Source of the DNA: Nannocystis pusilla
GTDB lineage: Bacteria; Myxococcota_A; Polyangia; Nannocystales; Nannocystaceae
DNA length: 64,000 nt
Assembly (NCBI RefSeq): GCF_020073745.1
Contig: NZ_JAIRAU010000056.1
Coordinates: 1-64,000 of the forward strand
Reading direction: 5' to 3'
Of the stretch, positions 49,081 through 60,995 are shown in pieces. Numbering within the stretch: position 1 is the first letter of the stretch; each line of letters opens with the position of its first letter. Below the pieces are notes generated by a model. It saw only the letters and a program-made list of their open reading frames with translations, was not told the DNA's origin and ran no database searches. The position numbers and the translations under genes were made by a program.

Positions 49081-51090
49081 ACTCGCCGGCGGGCGCCTCT
49101 TCGATCTGCCAGCGCTCGAACACCGCCGGGTTGTGGTCGATCTCGACCAGGAAGCGGCTCGGCCGCATGATGTGCGACGGCCCGTCGCGGGTCTCCTCGA
49201 TCACCGGATAGCAGCAGTACAGCTCGTCGGCGGCGCGGGTGGCCGCGACGTAGAACAGGCGCCGCTCCTCCTCGAGGTCGGCGGGGTCGCGCACGGCGGT
49301 GGCCATGGGGAAGCGGCCCTCGGCCAGCCACAGCACGAAGCAGATCGGCCACTCGAGGCCCTTGGCCTGGTGGACGGTCGAGAGCACCAGCATGTCGTCG
49401 GGCTCCTCGGCGCCGAGCACGTTCTCGGCGCTCATGCCCTGGACCAGCGCGAGCTCGCTGAGGAACTCGTTGGCGCCGTCGTAGCGCTCGGCGTAGCCGG
49501 CGAGGTGCTCGAGGTCGTCCTTGCGCGCGGCCGCGTTGGGGAAGTTGCGCTCGGTGTATTCGCCGTAGTGGCGGGCGACGACCTCGCGGATCATCGCCCC
49601 CGGGCTGCGCAGGTTCGGGTCCTCGAGGATCGCCCACAGCTCGGCGAGCCGCTGCAGCGCCGGCCGGGCCCGCCCGCGCGCGAGGCCGGCCTGCTCGGCC
49701 AGGACCGCGCCGCTCGAGGCGTTGCCCGCAGATGTCTCTTTGGCCAGGAGCACGGCGAGCTGCTCGGCCGTCTGCGCGCCGATCCCCGGCCACAGGCGCA
49801 GCAGGCGGATCCACGACAGGCTGTCCTGCGGGTTCTGGCGCGCGCGCAGATAGGCGACGACGTCCTTGATGTGGGCCTGCTCGAAGAAGCGGAGGCCGCT
49901 GCGCACGCTGTACGGGATCTGCCGCCGCGTCAATTCGACCTGGAGCTCCAGGCTGTGGCTGTGGTTGCGGTAGAGCACCGCCATGCGCGCCAGGGGGAGG
50001 TCGTACTCGTGGTGCAGCTCGAGCACGCGCTGGGCGATGAACTCGGCCTGCTGGAACACGTCGCGCAGCGGGATGACGGCCGGCTTGACGCCCGGCTTCT
50101 TCACCGCCACCAGCTCCTTGGGGTATTGCTTGACGTTGCGGGCGATGCTGCGATTGGCGAGCGCCAGCACCTCGGGGGTCGAGCGATAATTGATGGTCAG
50201 CGGATACAGCCGCGCGTTCGGGTGGCGGGCGCGGAACTCGGCGATCTGGGCGAAGTCGGCGCCGCGGAAGCCGTAGATGCTCTGGGCGTCGTCGCCGACG
50301 CACACCAGGCTGCCGTGGCCCTTCGCCATCGCGTCGACCAGCGCGCCCTGGATCGCGCTCACGTCCTGGTACTCGTCGACGAGCACGTGGTCGTAGGCGC
50401 CGCGCACCAGGGCGGCGACGTCGGCCAGCTTGGGCTCCTCGAGCAGGCGCAGCCAGTGGATCAGCAGGTCGTCGAAGTCGCACACGTTCATGTGCCGCTT
50501 GCGCTCGGCGAAGCGGACCGCGACCTCCTCGACCATGACGGCCTGGTCGAGCAGGCGCAGGCCGTGCTCCTCGACGACCTGCAGCAGCGGCTTGCGGGTG
50601 TTGGCGGCCAGGCTGATCAGGTTGGCCAGCACCTTGGGCTGGGGGAAGCGGCGCGCGGTGAGGGTCTGCAGGCCGAACTCGGCGACCACGGCGCTGAGCA
50701 GGGTGCGCGCGTCCTCGGGGTCGAGGATGCCGAAGTCGGGCGAGAGGCCGATCGCGGCGCCGTAGCGGCGGAGGATCCGGTTGCCGACGTGGTGGAAGGT
50801 GCCGGCCGAGCAGCGCCGCATCTCGACGCCGAGCAGCGACTCGACGCGCGCGACCATCTCGCGCGCGGCGCGATTGGTGAATGTGCACAGGAGGATCCGC
50901 TCGGGGTGGCAGCCGCCGGCGACCAGCCGCGCGACGCGGTAGGTCAGCGTGCGGGTCTTGCCGGTGCCGGCGCCCGCGAGCACGAGGATCTCGCCGGGGT
51001 CGGCCTCGACGACGGCGAGCTGCTGCGGGTTGAGCTCGCGCGAGAGGTCGAACGGCTGGCGCGTCGGGGCGCTCGACTTGAGGACGTACT

Positions 51091-51094
<4 letters not shown>
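49079..51094 (-). CDS. UvrD/Rep/PcrA-type superfamily 1 helicase
   Basis: 671 residues. Motif I AGAGTGKTRTL, motif Ia FTNRAAREM, motif II VDEYQD, motif III GDDAQSIYGFRG, motif IV/V region TVHQAKGLEWP and motif VI YVAATRA. 3'-5' DNA translocase for repair or replication restart. An extra low-complexity stretch KETSAGNASSG in domain 2B coincides with a 14-bp-like unit near 49730. ATG overlaps the stop of the S9 peptidase (ATGA), an odd but clear coupling of unrelated functions. Confidence 0.95.
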
Positions 51095-53418
<2,324 letters not shown>

Positions 53419-53695
53419 GCGCGTGCATCTTGGCACACTCGCGCCCGGTCGCGGCGAGCGCCGTGGCCTGCGGCCGGCCCGGCGTGAACCAGGCGACGAC
53501 CCGAGGTCGCAAGTCGCGACGGCGACCGCGTCGCCGCGCCCGTCGCTGCGTGCGAGTTTCATGGCGGGCGTGTGCGGAAGCACCGGCCGCGGACAGCCGC
53601 GGCGATCGGCGGGCGGCGAATGGGCGTGGAACGCGGTGCGGGAGGGCCCGGCGTCGGCTTGCGCCGGCGCGGGAAATCGGCCATAAAGCGGGCCC

Positions 53696-54157
53696 ATGGC
53701 CACCCTGGTCGAGATCTTCACCGCACCGGAGGTTCGTCCGCAGGTGGTCCGCGCGTGCGCCTCGCTGATCGACGCCGAGGTCAAGAGTAAAACTGGCCTT
53801 TCGGCCCTGGCCATCAAGGCAGGTTACAAGTTGGTCGCGGCGATCCGTCCGTCGATGGTCAGCGACGTCGTCGACCGCCTGTTGCCCGAGTTCGCGGCGG
53901 CGCTCGAGCCGTGGCACGTCGAGAGCCGCGACGAGGTCGCCCGCGCGGGCGCGCCGCTGCCCGACGTGTTCGTCGCCCGCGTCGACGGCGACGCGGCGCG
54001 GGTGGCCCAGGCGCTGCTCACGGTCACCGACCGCCGCGCCGCCAAGGCCAGCGGCCCGCTGCGCAAGACCTACGACCGCCTGCGCGATTCGGCCGAGACG
54101 CACGTGCGCGGGGCGGTCCCGGGCCTGGTGCGCACGCTGGCGCCGTTCCTCGCCTGA
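53696..54157 (+). CDS. DUF6918-like small helical protein
   Basis: 153 residues from ATG 53696; CATAAA about 8 nt upstream may be the -10. Starts MATLVEIFTAPEVRPQVVRA and continues with an all-helical pattern (VVDRLLPEFAAALEPWHVES). This agrees with the DUF6918 family as I remember it; function unknown. No signal peptide or TM. Not obviously linked to either neighbour. Confidence 0.7.
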   Translation: MATLVEIFTAPEVRPQVVRACASLIDAEVKSKTGLSALAIKAGYKLVAAIRPSMVSDVVDRLLPEFAAALEPWHVESRDEVARAGAPLPDVFVARVDGDAARVAQALLTVTDRRAAKASGPLRKTYDRLRDSAETHVRGAVPGLVRTLAPFLA

Positions 54158-54337
54158 GAGCGCGCGCCGGCGACACCGAGGGGCGCGGGCGACGAGCCGG
54201 GCGCCAGCCTCGGCCGTCCGCCCGCCGCGAATACGCTCGCGCGCGCGCTGTAGGCCCGGGTGGGCTCGCTCGAGGCGAGGGCGCATCGCTTGCGGGGCAA
54301 GGCGGTCGTGATACCGTGAGCCTCAGGGAAGGAATGT

Positions 54338-55732
54338 GTGCCCACTCCGGCTTCCGCTGAGGCTGCTGCGTCCGGCGACACGGAAGAGGTCCGTGAGCTC
54401 CGTGCGCGCGTGGCCGCGCTCGAGGCCGCTCTGGCCGCGACCCGCGAGTCGTCGTCGACGCCGAGCGAGGGCCCGGCGGACTTCCGCAGCTCGCTCTACG
54501 AGGCCTACGTCTACGGCCTCGGCCGCACGCTGTCGCTCTACGACCCGGGCTCGGTGCGGGTGCTGGTGCGCGAGATGGGGCGACGGATCCGCGAGTACCT
54601 CGAGGAGGTCGGCTACGACCTCGGCGGGGCGGGGACGCTCGACGAGGTGCTCGAGAAGACGATCGGCTTCTTCGTCGCCCACGGCTTCGTCGACCTCGAG
54701 GTCGTGAAGTGGGAGGACGACCTGATCCACGCCCGCTGGCACCGCCTGCTCGGGCTGCGGGCCTACGAGCGCATCGTCGCCGCCGGCGGCGAGACGTTCA
54801 TCTCGTGCCCGCTCAGCGCGGTGATCCACGACGGGCTGGCGGCGTTCGGCAAGGAGCTCGCGCTGCGCGAGAACAAGTTCGACCTCGAGCGCAGCTTCGT
54901 CGAGAGCTGGGAGGCGGTGGTCGACATGCCGACCGAGGCGCAGCCGCAGTCGCTGTCGCTCGACGCCGAGCGGATGTTCGCGCTGGAGCGCGAGCAGAGC
55001 CGCCAGCTGCGGGTGCGCGACGAGTTCATCCGCATCGCGTCGCACGAGCTGTCGACGCCGCTGACGGCGACCAAGCTGGCGCTGCGGCGGCTCGACGGGG
55101 CGGAGCTGCCGGACGCGGCGAGGCACGCGGTCGGGGTGCTGAGCCGGCAGGTGCGCCGGCTCGAGCTGCTGGTGTCGGAGATGCTCGAGACGACGCGCCT
55201 GCAGATCGGCCGGGTCCGACTCGAGCGCACGGAGGTCGACCTGGTGGCGGCGACCCGCGCGGTGATCGAGCTGTTGGTGACCGCGGAGTCGGCCGAGCCC
55301 GGGCAGATCCGCCTGCACGGCGACGGCGCGGCGGTCGGGCTGTGGGACGCGGCCCGGCTCGACCAGATCGTCACCAACCTGCTGACGAACGCGATCAAGT
55401 ACGGCGAGGGGCGGCCGGTCGACGTGACGATCACACGGCACGACGTCCACGCGCGCCTGCAGGTGCGCGACCACGGGATCGGCATCGCCCCCGAGGCGCT
55501 CGGCCGGATCTTCGAGCCGTTCGAGCGCGCGGCCCCGGTCGAGACCCACGGCGGGCTCGGGCTCGGGCTCTACATCGCCCGCAGGTTCGTCGAGATGCAC
55601 GGCGGGCGCATCGCCGTCGACAGCGAGCCGGGTGCCGGCGCGACCTTCATCGTCGATCTCCCGCTGGCGACCCCGCTCACGCCCGGGGTCATCCTCGAGG
55701 CCCGCCGCGCCCGTCAGGAGCGCACGCCGTGA
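54338..55732 (+). CDS. Sensor histidine kinase (soluble, N-terminal coiled coil and globular sensor)
   Basis: 464 residues from GTG 54338 with GGAAGGA upstream. Short coiled coil (EVRELRARVAALEAAL), a sensor region of about 150 residues (LYEAYVYGLGRTLSLYDPGS ...) resembling V4R/heme-NO-like helical sensors, HisKA with SHELSTPLT (His236), HATPase N-box NLLTNAIKYGEG, G-boxes DHGIGIAPE and GGLGLGLYIA. No TM, so it senses a cytoplasmic signal. GTGA overlap couples it to the response regulator. Confidence 0.93.
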   Translation: MPTPASAEAAASGDTEEVRELRARVAALEAALAATRESSSTPSEGPADFRSSLYEAYVYGLGRTLSLYDPGSVRVLVREMGRRIREYLEEVGYDLGGAGTLDEVLEKTIGFFVAHGFVDLEVVKWEDDLIHARWHRLLGLRAYERIVAAGGETFISCPLSAVIHDGLAAFGKELALRENKFDLERSFVESWEAVVDMPTEAQPQSLSLDAERMFALEREQSRQLRVRDEFIRIASHELSTPLTATKLALRRLDGAELPDAARHAVGVLSRQVRRLELLVSEMLETTRLQIGRVRLERTEVDLVAATRAVIELLVTAESAEPGQIRLHGDGAAVGLWDAARLDQIVTNLLTNAIKYGEGRPVDVTITRHDVHARLQVRDHGIGIAPEALGRIFEPFERAAPVETHGGLGLGLYIARRFVEMHGGRIAVDSEPGAGATFIVDLPLATPLTPGVILEARRARQERTP

Positions 55733-56100
55733 GCCCGGTGCTGGTGGTCGAAGACGACAAGGACATCCGCGAGACGATGGGCCTGGTGCTCGAGGGCGAG
55801 GGCTACGAGGTCGTCACGGCGCCGAACGGCAAGGAGGCGCTGCAGCTGCTGCAGACCGGCCTGCGACCGTGCATCGTCCTGCTCGACTTGATGATGCCGG
55901 TGATGAGCGGCTGGGAGCTGCGCGAGCAAATGTTGCGCGACCCGGCGATGGCCGACATCCCCACGATCGTGATCACCGGCGACACGCGGGCGTCGCAGCG
56001 GATGGCGCAGCTGCAGGCGACGGCGTGCATCGCCAAGCCGTTCGAGATCAGCGACCTGCTGGCGGTGGTGGCCGAGGCGGCGCCGCGAGCGAACGCGTGA
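55729..56100 (+). CDS. Single-domain response regulator
   Basis: 123 residues, GTG start overlapping the kinase stop. CheY-like receiver: acidic pair VVEDD (9-10), phospho-acceptor Asp53 in LLDLMMP, Thr in VITGDT, Lys in IAKPF. No output domain, so it signals by protein contact or in a relay. Cognate partner of the upstream kinase. Confidence 0.94.
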   Translation: MSPVLVVEDDKDIRETMGLVLEGEGYEVVTAPNGKEALQLLQTGLRPCIVLLDLMMPVMSGWELREQMLRDPAMADIPTIVITGDTRASQRMAQLQATACIAKPFEISDLLAVVAEAAPRANA

Positions 56101-56237
56101 CCGGGCGCGGATCCGCGGCGCGCGCGGTGCCAGGCCCGGGCCGGCGAAGCGAGCGCGCCGGGCGGATGACCGCGAGCCCCGGACGAACGTGCGGCCCGCA
56201 AAACGATGGAGCGCGATCGCGCCCGCGCGTCCTTTGT

Positions 56238-56243
56238 TATGCT
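56238..56243 (+). promoter_or_regulatory. -10 box TATGCT
   Basis: Ends 11 nt before ATG 56255. Confidence 0.45.
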
Positions 56244-56254
56244 GCGGTCCGCGC

Positions 56255-58333
56255 ATGAGCGGGACGAAGCGATGGCCGTGGGACAAGCCGGGCGAGGAGG
56301 AGCCGCTGGTCATGGCGGAGCTCCGTCCCTCGGTGACGGGCTCCGAGCCGCAGATCGTCCGCTACCTGCGCGACATCGAGGTCGAGCCGCAGGTGAGCCC
56401 GGGCCTCGACGAGCTGGGTCCCCCGATCGACGGTCACGGCGACGGCCGCTACGCCGTCGGTGATCAGCTGGGACGCGGCGGCGGCGGCGTGGTCTATCTC
56501 GGGGCCGACCGCAGCATGCGCCGCACCGTCGCGGTCAAGGTGCTGGCGCCCGACCACGCGAACGACCCGGTGCGCGTGCAGGCGTTCGTCGAGGAGGCGA
56601 TCATCACCGGGGGCCTCGAGCACCCGAACATCGTGCCGGCCTACGACCTCGGCTGCAGCCCGACGCTCGGCCTCTATTACACGATGAAGCGGCTCACCGG
56701 CCGGCCGCTGTCGGAGATCATCGAGGCGCTGTACGAGGGCGACCCGGCGACGAGCCACAGCTTCGGCATGTACCGCCTGCTCGGCTGCTTCATCGAGCTG
56801 TGCCGCGCGGTCGCGTACGCCCACGCGCGCGGGGTGCTGCACTGCGACCTCAAGCCGGAGAACGTGCTCATCGGCGAGTACGGCGAGGTCGTGCTGGTCG
56901 ACTGGGGCCTGGCCCAGGTGCTCGGGCCGCAGGGGCGCCTGCAGGCCCGCGCGCACATGCACGCCGGCACGCCCGAGTACATGGCGCCGGAGCAGATCAC
57001 CAAGGCCGGCCACGACCTCGACGTCCGCAGCGACATCTGGTCGCTCGGGGTGATCCTCTACGAGATCCTCACGCTCACGCAGCCCTTCCAGGGCGCCAAC
57101 GCCAAGGAGGTGCTGATGCGCGTGATGGTCGAGCAGGTCGAGCCGCCGTCGCGGCGCGCGCCGAACCGGCCGATCCCGCCGGGCGTCGAGGACATCTGCC
57201 GCCGCGCGCTGAGCAAGAACCGCGAGCACCGCTACGGCTCGGTGGTCGAGCTGCTGGCCGACCTCGACGCGTACCTCGAGGGCTCGCGCGAGCGGATGCG
57301 CCGCTCGGAGCTGGCCCGACGCTCGCTCGACGCGGCCCACCTGCTGCTCGACCGCCTGCGCCCGCTCGAGGAGGAGTGCGACTACTGGCTGGCCGGCCGC
57401 CCGAACGACGAGGGCGAGGAGGTGCGCACGGCCTTCATGGACGAGCCGCGCCTGGCCGACCTGCGCCGCGAGTTGATGGCGGTGTACCGCGAGGCGGCGC
57501 AGTTGATCCTGCGCGGGCTCGAGAGCGACAGCGAGGTCGACAGCCTCGGCGACGTCGGCGGCGACGTGTACTGGCGGGTGTTCATGCGCATCTACCCCTC
57601 GTCGACGCCGACGTCGGGGCCGACCCGCGAGATGGCGATGGACCTGCTGCTGACGCTGAGCCAGAAGTGCTTCAGCGGGATCGTGCGCGCCGGGCGGCGG
57701 CTGACCCGCTCGCGCGAGCTGTCGCCGATCACGACGTCGGAGCTGCAGCGGCCCGGGCCGACCACGATCGACGACCCGTGGCTCAACGTCGTCAGCACGC
57801 TGTGCGGCGACCAGGAGGAGGAGATCGACGAGACCCGCGCGCCGCACAGCCTGCGCACGCTGATCGGCCGCATCATGTTCCTGCGCCGGATCAGCCTGTT
57901 CAACGCGGTGCCCACGGCGGCCCTGCTGCCGATCGCCGAGGCGTGCCACGAGGTCGCGTTCGCGCCGCTCCAGCCGGTGTTCGAGCAGGGGGCGCCCGGC
58001 GACGCGCTGTGCATCCTGCTCGAGGGCACGGTCGAGGTGGTGCGTGACGGCGCCGTCATCAACCGCCTCAAGCCCGGCGACGTGTGCGGCGAGGTCGCGG
58101 TGCTCAGCCAGTCGGCGCGCACGGCCGGGGTGTTCGCCACCGAGGAGCCGGTGCGGGCGCTGATGCTGGGCGCCGACCGCTTCCGCAAGATCGTGCGCGA
58201 GAGCGGCGACATCGGCCTGGCGGTGATCGAGGTCCTGTCCGAGCGCCTGCGCGTGGCGACCGAGCGCGAGGCGGCCCTGCGCTCGCTGGCGAAGACGATC
58301 CTGGCCAAGAAGGTCGATCTGGCGCTGCCGTGA
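56255..58333 (+). CDS. Ser/Thr protein kinase with C-terminal cyclic-nucleotide-binding domain
   Basis: 692 residues. Hanks-type kinase about 65-350: Gly loop LGRGGGGVVYLG, VAVKVL Lys, catalytic HCDLKPENVL, DWGLAQ in place of DFG, and APEQ. The HRD Arg is Cys (HCD), so it is a non-RD kinase that may not need activation-loop phosphorylation. The C-terminal cNMP-binding fold (about 545-680) shows LCILLEGTVEVVRDGAVINRL and GDVCGEVAVLSQSARTAGV. No TM. Kinase output under cyclic-nucleotide control is likely; the FHA protein at 29912 is a candidate reader. Confidence 0.93.
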   Translation: MSGTKRWPWDKPGEEEPLVMAELRPSVTGSEPQIVRYLRDIEVEPQVSPGLDELGPPIDGHGDGRYAVGDQLGRGGGGVVYLGADRSMRRTVAVKVLAPDHANDPVRVQAFVEEAIITGGLEHPNIVPAYDLGCSPTLGLYYTMKRLTGRPLSEIIEALYEGDPATSHSFGMYRLLGCFIELCRAVAYAHARGVLHCDLKPENVLIGEYGEVVLVDWGLAQVLGPQGRLQARAHMHAGTPEYMAPEQITKAGHDLDVRSDIWSLGVILYEILTLTQPFQGANAKEVLMRVMVEQVEPPSRRAPNRPIPPGVEDICRRALSKNREHRYGSVVELLADLDAYLEGSRERMRRSELARRSLDAAHLLLDRLRPLEEECDYWLAGRPNDEGEEVRTAFMDEPRLADLRRELMAVYREAAQLILRGLESDSEVDSLGDVGGDVYWRVFMRIYPSSTPTSGPTREMAMDLLLTLSQKCFSGIVRAGRRLTRSRELSPITTSELQRPGPTTIDDPWLNVVSTLCGDQEEEIDETRAPHSLRTLIGRIMFLRRISLFNAVPTAALLPIAEACHEVAFAPLQPVFEQGAPGDALCILLEGTVEVVRDGAVINRLKPGDVCGEVAVLSQSARTAGVFATEEPVRALMLGADRFRKIVRESGDIGLAVIEVLSERLRVATEREAALRSLAKTILAKKVDLALP

Positions 58334-58368
58334 GCGCCAGCGCGCCGCCGGGGCCGCCGCGGATGCGC

Positions 58369-58374
58369 TAGCAT
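58369..58374 (+). promoter_or_regulatory. -10 box TAGCAT
   Basis: Ends 9 nt before GTG 58384. Confidence 0.45.
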
Positions 58375-58383
58375 CGGGGGCCT

Positions 58384-59571
58384 GTGACGCAGAAGCGGCG
58401 CGTGGTCGAGGCGCTCGCCGTGCGGTACTTCAAGCGCCGCGCGGGCAAGGCCGCGTGCCCCGAAGCGCGCGACCCGATCCACTTCCTGAACCCGCACGAG
58501 CGCCGGGCGCTGCGCCGCATCGAGTACGTCGCGGTCGGCCGCGCGGCGCTGATCGGGGCGGTGTGCGCGGGCCTCGGCGCGCTCGCCAACATCGCCGCGC
58601 AGCCGCTGCTCGGCGAGGACCCCGGCGCGGCGAGCTGGAGCGCGTGGGCGGAGTTCCTGGTGATCACGCTGCTGGCCGTGCTGCCGCTGGTGGCGATCGA
58701 GCTGTCGCTGATCTACTGGAACGCGATCGACTCGGTGCACCAGCTGGCGGCCGCGGCCGGGCTGCCGCTGTTCCGCGCCAAGGAGGTCGGGCAGGACGTG
58801 CTCGGCGACGAGGGCGACGAGGACGACGAGGGGGACGAGATCTTCGCCGCGGTGCTGGCCCGCGCCGCGCTCGAGATCCCGAACCCGCCGCGGCCGATGT
58901 TCGGCATCGACCCGCGACGCGAGGCGTCGCGCCTGCGGATCCTGCTGGCGACGCTGGTGTACAAGGCCAAGGTCAGCCTGACGAAGTTCGTCGCCCGCAC
59001 GCTGCTGGCGCGGATCTTCGGCCGCGCGGCGCTGCGGGCCTGGATCCCGTTCGTGGCCGTGCCGATCACGGCGCTGTGGGACGCGCTGGTGTGCCGCCGG
59101 GCGCTGCGCGAGGCGCGGCTGCGGGCGATCGGGCCGTCGGCGGCGACCGAGCTGCTGGGCTTCGTGCTGGCGCCGCACCCCCAGCCCTCGGCGGCGCTGC
59201 GCGAGGCGCTGATGCGGGCCGTCGGCGCCGCGGTGGTCCGCTCGCGCGACTTTCACCCGAACCTGATCGAATTGCTGGATGACCTGAAGGACAGGATCGG
59301 AGAGACAGACGCGGAGGCGCTCGACGACGTGCCGCGCTTCATCGAGTGCCTGCGCCGGCTGCTGCCGGCCGAGCAGAAGTCGGCCCTGCACACGCTGGTG
59401 ATCGCGTGCGTCCTCGACGGGCGGGTCCGCCAGGGCGAGCGCGCGATCATGGTCAGGGCGTTCCGGGTGTGCGGCCGCCCGCCGCCGCGGATCCAGGTGC
59501 TGGTGCTGCAGCGGGCGCTGCTCAGCGGCGATCAGCTGGCGCCGAAGATGCTCGACCTGCTGACGCCGTAG
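58384..59571 (+). CDS. Membrane protein with TerB-like C-terminal helical part
   Basis: 395 residues from GTG 58384. Two TM near 55-75 and 80-110, an acidic patch (GDEGDEDDEGDE), further hydrophobic segments near 205-235, then a helical region of about 100 residues (LRRLLPAEQKSALHTLVIACVLDGRV) with a TerB-like look. I recall a similar family described from Leptospira (LBF_2804-type) but cannot confirm. A 14-bp-like pair near 59279 codes for DDLKDRIGETD. Confidence 0.75.
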   Translation: MTQKRRVVEALAVRYFKRRAGKAACPEARDPIHFLNPHERRALRRIEYVAVGRAALIGAVCAGLGALANIAAQPLLGEDPGAASWSAWAEFLVITLLAVLPLVAIELSLIYWNAIDSVHQLAAAAGLPLFRAKEVGQDVLGDEGDEDDEGDEIFAAVLARAALEIPNPPRPMFGIDPRREASRLRILLATLVYKAKVSLTKFVARTLLARIFGRAALRAWIPFVAVPITALWDALVCRRALREARLRAIGPSAATELLGFVLAPHPQPSAALREALMRAVGAAVVRSRDFHPNLIELLDDLKDRIGETDAEALDDVPRFIECLRRLLPAEQKSALHTLVIACVLDGRVRQGERAIMVRAFRVCGRPPPRIQVLVLQRALLSGDQLAPKMLDLLTP

Positions 59572-59681
59572 CGCCGGGGCGTCGGTGCTCGATATCGATC
59601 GCTGCGGCGCGACGCGGGCGATCTGCCGCGGATCGCCGCGAGCGGGTAGTCTGAGCGCGCCGCGAAGGCGAAGGATGGGAC

Positions 59682-60785
59682 ATGCCCGATCTGGCAGATG
59701 GGGACTCGGTCGAAATGAAGGGGTCCGGCGCCAAGCCGTACGTGCTCAAGAACGTGGGCGGGGTGTACTCGTGCTCGTGCCCGGCGTGGCGCAACGCGGG
59801 CGGGGCGATCGATCGGCGCACCTGCAAGCACTTGAAGGCGCTGCGCGGCGAGGCGGTCGAGCTGGCGCGGGTCGGCGCGCCGGCGTCGGCGGCGTCCAGT
59901 GCGGCTGTCCCGAAGGCCAGCAAGGCTGGCGCGAAGGCCAGCTCCGGCGATCACGACGAGGGCGGCGAGGAGCAGGCGCCGCCGCTGCTGCTGGCCCACG
60001 TGTACGAGCCCGACGTCGATCCCACCGGGTGGTGGATGAGCGAGAAGCTCGACGGCGTGCGCGCGTACTGGGACGGGCGGCGGTTCGTGTCGCGGCTCGG
60101 CAACGTCTATCACGCGCCCGAGTGGTTCACGGCCGGGCTGCCCGAATTCACGCTGGACGGCGAGCTGTGGCTCGACCGCAAGGCGTTCCAGCGCACCGTG
60201 AGCGTGGTGCGGCGGCAGGACGGCGGTGACGCGTGGCGGCAGATCAAATTCCTCGTGTTCGATGCGCCGGGGCACGACGGCGAATTCGAGGCGCGGATGC
60301 GCCACTACCACGCCGAGCTCGAGCGACGACGACCGGCGTTCGCAAGCGCGCTCGCGCACGAGATCTGCACGGGCGCGGAACACCTGCAGCGTGAGCTTGT
60401 GCGGGTCGAGGGGCTCGGCGGCGAGGGGCTGATGCTGCGCCGGCCCGGCTCGCGCTACGAGGTCGGGCGCTCGCACTCGCTGCTCAAGGTCAAGCGATTC
60501 CACGACGACGAGGCGCGGGTGGTCGGGCATCAGGCGGGCACCGGCAAGCACAAGGGTCGGCTCGGCGCGCTGCTGGTCGAGCTGCGCGACGGGACGCGGT
60601 TCGCTCTCGGCACCGGATTGTCGGACGCCGATCGCAACACCCCGCCGCCGGTCGGCACGATCGTCACGTTCCGCTACCAGGAGCTGTCCGACGGCGGCGT
60701 GCCGCGCTTCCCATCGTTCGTCGGGGTCCGTCACGACGTGGCCTGGAAGCCAGGCGAGCCGGCGACCAGGAAAACCACTCGCTGA
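59682..60785 (+). CDS. Minimal ATP-dependent DNA ligase with N-terminal SWIM zinc finger
   Basis: 367 residues from ATG 59682 (AAGGATGG upstream). SWIM finger CSCPAWRNAGGAIDRRTCKH (about 30-50), Ala/Lys linker, then ligase adenylation domain with the adenylated Lys in SEKLDGVRAYWDG, FTLDGELW, GEGLMLRRPGS, LLKVKRF, and an OB fold to the end. Seals nicks using ATP; such small ligases act in repair. SWIM fusions to ligases of this type occur in several proteobacteria. The start codon lies in a 14-bp-type unit (ATGCCCGATCTGGC). Confidence 0.93.
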   Translation: MPDLADGDSVEMKGSGAKPYVLKNVGGVYSCSCPAWRNAGGAIDRRTCKHLKALRGEAVELARVGAPASAASSAAVPKASKAGAKASSGDHDEGGEEQAPPLLLAHVYEPDVDPTGWWMSEKLDGVRAYWDGRRFVSRLGNVYHAPEWFTAGLPEFTLDGELWLDRKAFQRTVSVVRRQDGGDAWRQIKFLVFDAPGHDGEFEARMRHYHAELERRRPAFASALAHEICTGAEHLQRELVRVEGLGGEGLMLRRPGSRYEVGRSHSLLKVKRFHDDEARVVGHQAGTGKHKGRLGALLVELRDGTRFALGTGLSDADRNTPPPVGTIVTFRYQELSDGGVPRFPSFVGVRHDVAWKPGEPATRKTTR

Positions 60786-60858
60786 CGCCGTTCGTGGGGG
60801 TCTGCCGGGGAGTGAGCAGGCTCGGGGGCGGGGGCCGGAGTTTACTCGGGAGCGGAAT

Positions 60859-60864
60859 TATGGT
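60859..60864 (+). promoter_or_regulatory. -10 box TATGGT upstream of Lys-rich lipoprotein
   Basis: Context ATTATGGTACTTGC closely matches the histone promoter (ATTATGGTCCTTGC). Implied leader about 125 nt. Confidence 0.45.
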
Positions 60865-60995
60865 ACTTGCGCAGCGCGAATTCGCCCTGAGAAGGCCGTC
60901 CGCCGAATTGATCCCACCCCCCCGGGTCTGACTTTCGCCGCCGAGCACGCGAGTTCGCAGACCAACCACGACACGAAAGACCCACGGACCACCCC

